Assembly: GCA_009780545.1 (NCBI GenBank)
Contig: WQZW01000071.1
Location: forward strand, 1-7,083
DNA length: 7,083 nt
Reading direction: 5' to 3'
Origin: Treponema sp.
GTDB taxonomy: Bacteria > Spirochaetota > Spirochaetia > Treponematales > Breznakiellaceae
Each line of letters starts with the position of its first letter. Position 1 is the first letter of the stretch. Of this stretch, positions 1 through 4,864 are shown one piece after another. A program made the translations under genes and the position numbers. The notes below the pieces were generated by a model. It searched no databases. It saw only the letters and a list, made by a program, of their open reading frames with translations, and was not told where the DNA came from.

Positions 1-28
1 AATTGGGAATTGATTTCCATAGTGAACT

Positions 29-34
29 AAGGAG
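29..34 (+). promoter_or_regulatory. Shine-Dalgarno of pheT
   Basis: AAGGAG lies five bases before a GTG at position 40. This fixes the pheT start at GTG, because no in-frame ATG nearby has a comparable site. The 39 bases before the start are too short to show which gene precedes pheT; two of the three frames contain a stop there, at 28-30 and 45-47. Confidence 0.8.
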
Positions 35-39
35 ATTTC

Positions 40-1833
40 GTGCCTAAGATCGAAGTGAACGAGAGTGCCTTTTTCGCACTTGCATCCGGGAAGCCGGAAG
101 CCGGCCATGCGCCCTGGGGAATCTGGGGCAGCCGGGATCGGTTCGAGGAGGCGTTGACCTGCGCCAAGGCCGAACTGGACGAGCCGGGGGACGAGGGACT
201 GCCGGCCGGCGAGCGGACGATGAAGATCGAGCTGAACGATACCAACCGGCCCGATCTTTGGGGGACTTCCGGCTGTGCCCGGCAGTTGCGGCGCTACCAT
301 GGCGGGCCGGAATGCCGGTATCCGTTCTTTTCGAGCCCGGGCGCGCCGCAAAAGGCCGGCCTGAAGGTGCAGGTCGAAGGGAGCGTGCGGGGAGTACGGC
401 CCTTTCTGGCCGGCTTTGTCGCTTCGGGGGCGACAATCACCGATGCGTCGCTGCGGGATTTGATTCAGACCCAAGAAAAGCTCGCCTGGAACTTTGGAAG
501 GAAACGCCGTTCCCTTTCGATGGGCTTGTACCGCCGTACCCATATCAAATGGCCGGTGATCTACCGGGGCAGCGACCCGCAAACCGCCGCCTTCGTCCCC
601 CTGCAATGGGAAACGCTGGGCGACAAACCGGAAAAGCTGACCCTTTCGGAAATCCTCGTCCGGCATCCCAAGGGCAGGGAATACGCCTTCATCCTGGAGA
701 ACGAGGCCGTGCATCCCCTGCTGACCGATTCGGCCGGCGAGATACTTTCCTATCCGCCGATCATCAATTCCGCCGATTCCGGGGCGGTGCAGGTCGGGGA
801 CACGGACATTTTTGTCGAACTGACCGGAACGGACATTCACATGGTTTCCCTTGCCGCTTCGATCGTGGCCTGCGACCTTGCGGACAACGGCTTTACCGTG
901 GAGCCGGTCGAGGTCGAGTACGCCTTCGACACGCCGTTGGGGAGGAACATCGTCTATCCGTTCTACTTTCAGGAGCCGGTGGTCTGCTCGCTGTCCCAGG
1001 TGGAGCGGCTTTTGGGCGAGAAGCTGAGCGCCGAGGACTGCGTTCGCGCCCTGGCCCGCATGGGGGTGAAGGCCGAGCCGACCGACCGGGCCGAACGGGG
1101 CAGGCCGGAGGGGCAGGCCGAACCCGGCATCCTTGCATGGCCGCCTGAGTACCGGAACGACTTCCTGCATGCGGCGGACATCGTGGAGGACATCATGATC
1201 GGGCGCGGCCTGGGCTCGTTTGCCCCGGAATCGCCCCGTGAACCCACCGTAGGCCGGCTGGCTCCGCTGACCCTGTTCGGCCGGAAGGTCAAGGAGCTGT
1301 TCGTCGGGATGGGCTACCAGGAAATGGTCTACAACTACCTTGGCTCGCGTCGCCACCTTGCCGACAATATGCGTTCCGGCGGGGAGCGGATCATCCGCAT
1401 CGCCAACCCGATGACCGAGAACTACGAATACCTGCGGGATTCGGTGATCGCAAGCCTGGTGGCCAGCGAAGCCGTGTCCGCCCATGCCATGTACCCCCAC
1501 ATGATTTTCGAGGTGGGCAAGGTGGCCTTCCTGGACCCGGCGGAAAACTCCGGCACCGCCACCGGCCACTGGGCCGGCTTCCTCCATGCCGACCGCGAAG
1601 CCGGCTTCAACACCGCCGCCAGCCAACTCCAGACCCTGTTCTACCACCTTTCCTGCCCCTACCTGGCCGAGGAAGCCGACGATCCCCGCTTCATCGAAGG
1701 CCGGGCCGCAAGGCTGATCCACAAAGGCCGGCCGGTGGGCATCTTCGGCGAACTGCACCCGGAAGTGTTGACAAATTGGGGAATAACGGTACCATGTGTT
1801 GCAGGGGAATTTGACTTAGAGGAGTTGATGTGA
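40..1833 (+). CDS. pheT: Phenylalanyl-tRNA synthetase beta subunit, archaeal/spirochaetal type
   Basis: Cytoplasmic PheRS charges tRNA-Phe with phenylalanine, using ATP, as an alpha2-beta2 complex. The beta chain carries tRNA-recognition, editing and structural domains. The 597-residue length fits the compact archaeal form, which spirochaetes also use, rather than the roughly 800-residue bacterial form with an N-terminal EMAP/tRNA-binding domain. Visible landmarks: the family signature ELNDTNRPDLWG near residues 64-75; a B3/B4-like editing region at about 110-285; a B5-like region at about 306-395, including YRNDFLHAADIVEDIMIGRG; and the catalytic-like core from about 403 to the end, with NPMTENYEYLRDS, FEVGKV and a terminal GEFDLEEL. 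The start is GTG with AAGGAG five bases upstream. The gene is about 70% GC in sampled lines, but the last 70 bp fall to about 43%. A terminator follows within ten bases. pheS would be expected upstream, outside the window. Confidence 0.95.
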   Translation: MPKIEVNESAFFALASGKPEAGHAPWGIWGSRDRFEEALTCAKAELDEPGDEGLPAGERTMKIELNDTNRPDLWGTSGCARQLRRYHGGPECRYPFFSSPGAPQKAGLKVQVEGSVRGVRPFLAGFVASGATITDASLRDLIQTQEKLAWNFGRKRRSLSMGLYRRTHIKWPVIYRGSDPQTAAFVPLQWETLGDKPEKLTLSEILVRHPKGREYAFILENEAVHPLLTDSAGEILSYPPIINSADSGAVQVGDTDIFVELTGTDIHMVSLAASIVACDLADNGFTVEPVEVEYAFDTPLGRNIVYPFYFQEPVVCSLSQVERLLGEKLSAEDCVRALARMGVKAEPTDRAERGRPEGQAEPGILAWPPEYRNDFLHAADIVEDIMIGRGLGSFAPESPREPTVGRLAPLTLFGRKVKELFVGMGYQEMVYNYLGSRRHLADNMRSGGERIIRIANPMTENYEYLRDSVIASLVASEAVSAHAMYPHMIFEVGKVAFLDPAENSGTATGHWAGFLHADREAGFNTAASQLQTLFYHLSCPYLAEEADDPRFIEGRAARLIHKGRPVGIFGELHPEVLTNWGITVPCVAGEFDLEELM

Positions 1834-1841
1834 GGTCCAAG

Positions 1842-1871
1842 CGGCCTCCGGTCGAGACCAGAGGCCGTTTT
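1842..1871 (+). terminator. Intrinsic terminator of pheT
   Basis: CGGCCTC (1842-1848) pairs perfectly with GAGGCCG (1861-1867). An inner GGTC/GACC stem fills the loop, and TTTT follows at 1868-1871. It begins eight bases after the pheT stop. The T tract is short but the stem is strong, so it should end the pheT message before the accessory segment. Confidence 0.75.
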
Positions 1872-2111
1872 CGGCTTTGGGGGGAGATTGTCCGGCTCCT
1901 CCAGCACCTACGGCCTCGGCCCGCGACGACATAGTTACCATGGTTTTAAGGCAGGGCAGCTGGAAGATTGCGGAGATTGGGGGACGGCTGAGGTGGAACG
2001 GTGAGTACAGAAAAACCCGAAACTAACCCCCAAATTCGGGAAAACTTGTCCCAACCCTGCCCTTGTAAGTTTCGAACCCCATGCTATTCTTATGGCGGGT
2101 AGCTACCATGG
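1872..2111. other. Gene-poor junction segment after pheT
   Basis: No convincing gene is seen on either strand. The segment starts GC-rich like pheT and becomes mixed. It contains a 12-bp direct repeat, TAGTTACCATGG (1932-1943) and TAGCTACCATGG (2100-2111), with one mismatch. It also contains a hairpin CCCGAA/TTCGGG (2016-2021, 2035-2040) which, read on the minus strand, is followed by TTTTT. This is probably the left border of the accessory DNA; that reading is inference. Confidence 0.4.
2011..2040 (-). terminator. Possible minus-strand terminator
   Basis: On the minus strand CCCGAA pairs with TTCGGG across a 13-base loop and is followed directly by five T (2015-2011). The stem is only six base pairs. 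No minus-strand gene is visible just upstream, so this may be a relic, or may block antisense transcription towards pheT. Confidence 0.3.
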
Positions 2112-2145
2112 ATAGTTGAGCTAAAGAAAACAGCTTAACTATTAT
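2112..2145 (+). promoter_or_regulatory. Candidate promoter with embedded palindrome
   Basis: A -35-like TTGAGC (2116-2121) and a -10-like TATTAT (2140-2145) are separated by 18 bases, with 4/6 and 5/6 matches to the sigma-70 consensus. An 11-bp inverted repeat, ATAGTTGAGCT (2112-2122) and AGCTTAACTAT (2132-2142), with one G/T mismatch, covers the -35 and reaches into the -10. That arrangement suggests a repressor operator. The predicted transcript would start near 2152 and lead into the 69-codon gene at 2224. Confidence 0.45.
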
Positions 2146-2160
2146 TCTGGCAATGCTGAA

Positions 2161-2194
2161 TTGTGTGACTTGTCGTCGGCAAGATATCACACAA
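2161..2194 (+). other. Bulged hairpin in the leader of the 69-aa gene
   Basis: TTGTGTGA (2161-2168) pairs with TCACACAA (2187-2194). CTTGTC (2169-2174) pairs with GGCAAG (2178-2183) using one G-T pair. ATA is left bulged at 2184-2186. The structure lies in the predicted 5' untranslated region, about 20 bases before the ribosome binding site. No T tract follows, so it is not an ordinary terminator. Its role is unknown. Confidence 0.45.
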
Positions 2195-2223
2195 AAAGCT
2201 GAAGAATTGTTGCAGGGGGAGTT

Positions 2224-2433
2224 ATGAGTAGAGAAGAAGTAGCAAAGTACAGGTTTCCTTCATCAGACGCAGCTCGCATGGCAGAAAAGGCATGTGATGC
2301 CAAAGGCGAATACTGGGGAACCGCCCGTACTGGTTGGGGATATTCTGATAAAGTGGGCATCACAGATCAAGGGACTGACCAAGCCCTTCATGCAAAAATT
2401 TGCGAAGCGCATGGTGGAGTACTTGAAGAGTAG
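2224..2433 (+). CDS. Small unknown protein, 69 aa
   Basis: The family is not recognised. The start is ATG with a strong purine site, AGGGGGAG (2214-2221), immediately upstream, and a candidate promoter about 80 bases before it, so the gene is probably expressed. The product is soluble, with no signal peptide or membrane segment. It has a charged N-terminus (SREEVAKYRF), an Ala-rich likely helix at 14-28, a Trp/Gly/Tyr-rich middle (YWGTARTGWGYSDK, 30-43) and a second likely helix ending in ICEAHGG. There are only two cysteines, C24 and C60. Composition is close to even GC, unlike both pheT and the AT-rich kinase gene. A long hairpin follows 12 bases after the stop. The good start site and coherent composition argue for a real gene, but function cannot be assigned. 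Confidence 0.6.
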   Translation: MSREEVAKYRFPSSDAARMAEKACDAKGEYWGTARTGWGYSDKVGITDQGTDQALHAKICEAHGGVLEE

Positions 2434-2445
2434 TGCCTAAACGGC

Positions 2446-2485
2446 TGACACCACCCCCAGTGCATGACATTGGAGGGTGGTGTCA
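2446..2485 (+). other. Long bulged hairpin after the 69-aa gene
   Basis: TGACACCACCC (2446-2456) pairs perfectly with GGGTGGTGTCA (2475-2485). An inner stem CCAGTG/CATTGG (2457-2462, 2468-2473) has one G-T pair, and a single A (2474) is bulged. It starts 12 bases after the stop codon. It could act as a transcription terminator or as an mRNA 3'-end protector, but no clean T tract follows. GTTGGGT at 2497-2503 fits the integron R' pattern GTTRRRY, yet the matching 5' box CCTAAAC (2437-2443) is imperfect. Confidence 0.55.
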
Positions 2486-2503
2486 ATTGTACTTCTGTTG
2501 GGT

Positions 2504-2536
2504 TTCGTATTATCCATATTGTGGCAATAATACGAA
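2504..2536. promoter_or_regulatory. 10-bp inverted repeat upstream of the 75-aa gene
   Basis: TTCGTATTAT (2504-2513) and ATAATACGAA (2527-2536) form a perfect 10-bp inverted repeat around a 13-base centre. A -10-like TAAAAT lies at 2546-2551, but no good -35 is present at the right distance; that position falls inside the right arm. An operator or activator site for the 75-codon gene is plausible. A simple RNA hairpin is the alternative. Confidence 0.35.
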
Positions 2537-2577
2537 TTTCGTGTGTAAAATGTTTCTAAAATTCAGGAGGAAGCCCT

Positions 2578-2805
2578 ATGGCTTATTGGGATCATCCACG
2601 GCAATCTGAGAGACAGCGGAGAGAAGAAGAGGAGAAAAGACGTAAGGAGGAGAATGAACGGAGGGAAATGGAAGAAGCTATGTCGAAGGCCAGGTGGCAC
2701 GGCGGTTCGGATGATGATATTCTGCGCAGTGTTAAAGAACGTTACGACACTACGGATGAGCACGCGCAAGAACTTATTGAACGAATGCGGGCCAGGGATA
2801 GGTGA
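2578..2805 (+). CDS. Small highly charged helical protein, 75 aa
   Basis: The family is not recognised. ATG is preceded by a near-ideal AGGAGG (2565-2570) at seven bases, which makes translation likely. Residues 8-37 are almost entirely Arg, Glu and Lys with few hydrophobic residues, predicting a long single alpha-helix or weak coiled coil. A short WHGGSDDD linker (40-47) follows, and then a second amphipathic helix, ILRSVKERYDTTDEHAQELIERMRARDR. There is no signal peptide, membrane segment or cysteine. Small charged helical proteins serve as antitoxins, phage adaptor proteins or nucleic-acid binders, but nothing here decides among these. The next gene starts 150 bp downstream, beyond two hairpins, so tight translational coupling is unlikely. 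The low-complexity charged region will make database matches unreliable. Confidence 0.6.
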   Translation: MAYWDHPRQSERQRREEEEKRRKEENERREMEEAMSKARWHGGSDDDILRSVKERYDTTDEHAQELIERMRARDR

Positions 2806-2811
2806 TGCTGC

Positions 2812-2842
2812 GATGGCTGGCATCGATGGCTGATGTCAGCCA
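2812..2842. repeat. 13-bp tandem duplication with short palindrome
   Basis: GATGGCTGGCATC (2812-2824) is followed directly by GATGGCTGATGTC (2825-2837), with three mismatches. The second copy runs into a perfect palindrome, TGGCTGA-TG-TCAGCCA (2827-2842). It begins seven bases after the stop of the 75-codon gene and directly precedes the larger hairpin at 2845-2897. Confidence 0.5.
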
Positions 2843-2844
2843 CT

Positions 2845-2897
2845 AGGTGACGCAAGGGGAACTGATACCGCACACTGGTGTCCCCCTTGCGTCACCT
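2845..2897 (+). other. Long bulged hairpin between the 75-aa gene and the kinase gene
   Basis: AGGTGACGCAAGGGG (2845-2859) pairs perfectly over 15 bp with CCCCTTGCGTCACCT (2883-2897). An inner stem GATACC/GGTGTC (2864-2869, 2877-2882) has one T-G pair, and AACT (2860-2863) is bulged on one side only. No T tract follows, so classic intrinsic termination is unlikely. The architecture, an outer stem with a one-sided bulge and a six-bp inner stem, resembles the hairpin at 2446-2485. Confidence 0.6.
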
Positions 2898-2955
2898 CTT
2901 GGAAATGCTTTGCCTGATGTAGCATTACAAGTAATCTAGATTGGGGGTAATAAAT

Positions 2956-4191
2956 ATGAATGGAACCAAAAAAAATGAATGGGAAGATGTATACCTTGAT
3001 CTTCTTTTTGGAATCATAGATGCGCCTGAAGCAAAAAATAAAATAATAAAAAGTAATATAGCGGATGCCAGTGACATATCAAAATGGCGAAATAGAATAA
3101 GATTTCTGACACGCACTGACCATAAACGCATCTGCGACTCACTTAAAGAAATTTTATCAGACAAAAATATTTACCCTGATGAGGAAATAATGGAATATAT
3201 TCATAAATTTATTAATGATAACATAAGCATTATAAAGAACATAGGCGAGGATGTCCCAACAATGATAAATGCGGCAGACTATGTTATCTATTGGTTCGAT
3301 ATATTATTTAAGAAAAGCAAATCATTCCTGAGAGCAAAATCTAAGAAAAAGCCACTATTCGTCATCATCGGACCTCCAGGTATTGGCAAGACTACCGTTA
3401 TCGAGAAGCTTAGAGAAAAGGAGCCATGGAAAAAAGTGTTATCGACGGATGAATTTTTTAACGATCGTATTTTTGACAATAAAAAACGTTTCATTGAGGA
3501 AGGCGGTTATACACTAGATGAATTTATTAAAATAAAATCAATGACTGGGTATAAAAAATCCCGATCATCGCTGACTGGGATGAAAGAATTTAAAAATAGT
3601 AATTACCCAATGGACATTAGGGTGCTGTGCTACAAGATAGTCATTCTGATGGCCAAAGTTACAGGCGATTTTATAGACTTGGACGGGAAAGCAATTCAAA
3701 ACAAAAATGTTATTGATCTATTACGCAAAAATAAATTTAAAATTATTTTGATTATTCCGAGCTTAAAAGCCGAACTCATCGGCAAATCTGAGGAAACAAT
3801 AAAGGAAGCGGAATTTCTTGAATATTTATCAATATACAAAGAATATCCATCTAAGTTATTAGATTGTTCCTACCGGGAGAATATACGTGAAATAATGGAT
3901 AATGCTGTTTGCAAAATATTCGAAGATAAAAAAAAGAATCCAGATCTAACAAAATTGAAGTGCAGTATATGCAAGTGTCACATCCATCCTCCTGGTGGTT
4001 GTGAACACAGGGCAGAAGATGAAGAAATGTGGGATAAGTTTGAGACCGGGCTTAGAAACGAAATTTGGCATGACCGTTACAGTTTGTATCATAACAACTA
4101 TGATATTGTTGTCGATCGCCTTAGTAGCACAGACATTGCTGAAATTGTGAAAAAAATTGAAGTATTTCTAGAGGAAAACAGAAAGAACTAA
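2956..4191 (+). CDS. P-loop kinase-like protein with C-terminal Cys/His cluster
   Basis: This is an unassigned ATP/GTP-binding protein. The ATG at 2956 is preferred because GGGGG (2943-2947) lies eight bases before it; a TTG at 2941 would overlap that site. In the 411-residue protein, residues 1-130 are mostly helical and unrecognised. A Walker A motif, FVIIGPPGIGKTT (135-147), follows a beta-strand, and then STDEFF (163-168), the acidic pair position of shikimate-kinase, gluconate-kinase and zeta-toxin type phosphotransferases. FIDLDGKAIQ (239-248) sits where shikimate kinases carry their GG(G) loop, and FKIILIIP is the next strand. A cluster C336, C339, C341, H343, C349, H351 could bind zinc. 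The tail DRYSLYHNNYDIVVD (373-387) resembles the shikimate-kinase R-x-x-LY...D..VD ending. No secretion signal is present. One sampled line is 28% GC, far below pheT, indicating transfer. Shikimate synthesis itself is unlikely; a toxin, defence or small-molecule/RNA kinase is possible. Confidence 0.7.
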   Translation: MNGTKKNEWEDVYLDLLFGIIDAPEAKNKIIKSNIADASDISKWRNRIRFLTRTDHKRICDSLKEILSDKNIYPDEEIMEYIHKFINDNISIIKNIGEDVPTMINAADYVIYWFDILFKKSKSFLRAKSKKKPLFVIIGPPGIGKTTVIEKLREKEPWKKVLSTDEFFNDRIFDNKKRFIEEGGYTLDEFIKIKSMTGYKKSRSSLTGMKEFKNSNYPMDIRVLCYKIVILMAKVTGDFIDLDGKAIQNKNVIDLLRKNKFKIILIIPSLKAELIGKSEETIKEAEFLEYLSIYKEYPSKLLDCSYRENIREIMDNAVCKIFEDKKKNPDLTKLKCSICKCHIHPPGGCEHRAEDEEMWDKFETGLRNEIWHDRYSLYHNNYDIVVDRLSSTDIAEIVKKIEVFLEENRKN

Positions 4192-4214
4192 ACATGGAGC
4201 CTCTTGCAAAACTC

Positions 4215-4786
4215 TCAACAAACAAGAACCTGTAGATACTTGATAGCCGCCAGGCAAAGGACTGAAGCCATGAACACGGAAGAAACTTTCCTGTAGCCTT
4301 TAAAGTAAAGCGTCTTGGGTATCAGGTTGTCTTTTAGATGCGAGTACGCTCGCTCTACGGCAGCCCGGATTTTAAACCCGTTCCTGCTTCGCATAATCCA
4401 GCGGAGGGCGGTTTGCGCCTTTCCTTTTGTTCTGGTCAATGATGGGGATGCGGCCCCTGCCGCAGATAAAGTCCTCTATTGCTTTTGCGTCATATCTGGC
4501 ATCCATAAGGCTGTAGTAGAATGTCACTTTCTGCTCGGTGAACTTTTCCAAAGGGATGGCTACTTGGCTCGAAGGCGCGCAAAAAAGTCAATTCGCTTGA
4601 GACTTTGCTGAAGGCGCACAGAAGGCGGAGGTTAGGGGCGCTTTTTAGGTACTGGATGAGGGAGCGCGTTTTTTCTATGCCGAAAAAACTTTTGGCAAGC
4701 ATGCTTCTTGCAAACGGGTAATATGGATAAGACGGCCTGCCTGTTCGCGCTGCGGGTCTGCTACAGGTAGGCAGAAATTGTTCCAC
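4215..4786 (-). pseudogene. Broken DDE transposase (internal deletion plus frameshift)
   Basis: Three pieces of one IS4/IS5/IS1182-like transposase occur in three frames. Frame one (4786-4568) gives an N-terminal domain with RTGRPSYPYYPFARSMLAKS and KTRSLIQYLKSAPNLR, ending in ELTFLRAFE. Frame two (4569 to about 4378) reads SQVAIPLEKFTEQKVTFYY, then SLMDARYDAKAIEDFICGR and IPIIDQNKRKG. Frame three (4379-4215) reads FKIRAAVERAYSHLKDNL to the natural C-terminus and TGA. In relatives, well over one hundred residues, including the first catalytic Asp, separate RAF from the SQ-AIPL segment, so a deletion is inferred at 4568-4570. The later frameshift sits in a GGG (4377-4379). The second acidic site (DARYD) and the last Glu (VERAYSHLKD) remain. 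No upstream start is evident: the N-terminal frame is closed by TAG just ahead of the GTG at 4786. It cannot make active enzyme. Confidence 0.8.
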
Positions 4787-4814
4787 TCCGGCAATCTATG
4801 ATTGCCGGGGTGGA
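4782..4814. other. Hairpin at the IS right end
   Basis: Two 14-base arms, CCACTCCGGCAATC and GATTGCCGGGGTGG, form a stem with one T-G pair and a three-base loop. It overlaps the beginning of the transposase reading frame, just inside the right inverted repeat. Subterminal hairpins of this kind can block read-through transcription into an IS. Read on the plus strand, AGTTTTG follows, a poor terminator tail. Confidence 0.5.
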
Positions 4815-4840
4815 GTTTTGACAAAGCCAAAACGCCTGAG

Positions 4841-4864
4841 TCCATCATCCGTTAGGATGATGGA
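4841..4864 (-). terminator. Hairpin spanning the trpS stop codon
   Basis: TCCATCATCC (4841-4850) and GGATGATGGA (4855-4864) form a perfect 10-bp stem with a four-base loop. On the minus strand the loop is TAAC, so the trpS stop codon sits in the loop. No T tract follows directly; GTTTTGG comes about six bases later. A weak terminator or an mRNA 3'-end stabiliser are both possible. Confidence 0.4.

Larger units (their letters stand above)
4197..4828 (-). mobile_element. Remnant insertion sequence
   Basis: A DDE-transposase fragment lies on the minus strand between imperfect terminal inverted repeats. CAAAACTC (4207-4214) matches GAGTTTTG (4813-4820) perfectly, and the flanking GAGCCTCTTG and ACAAAGCC continue the match imperfectly. 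At about 630 bp it is roughly half a normal element of this type, agreeing with the internal deletion seen in the transposase. The left end lies five bases after the kinase-gene stop codon. No clear target duplication was found. It is non-autonomous, and its exact IS family (IS5/IS1182-like) is uncertain. Confidence 0.65.

Noticed and set aside
258..1148. A 296-codon plus-strand frame inside pheT
   Set aside because: It overlaps pheT in another frame, is rich in Arg and Gly as expected for a shadow of a GC-rich gene, and has no ribosome binding site.
2070..2095. TTTCGAACCCC, resembling a tRNA T-loop and possible attachment site
   Set aside because: Neither strand gives pairing T-arm stems or an acceptor stem around it.
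2563..2823. An 86-codon minus-strand frame opposite the 75-aa gene
   Set aside because: It is antisense to a frame with an ideal ribosome binding site, and its hydrophobicity is the complement of the Glu/Lys/Arg-rich helix.
2112..2897. CRISPR array made of the repeated hairpins
   Set aside because: The hairpins differ in sequence and spacing and are separated by genes; no direct repeats of 24-40 bp exist.
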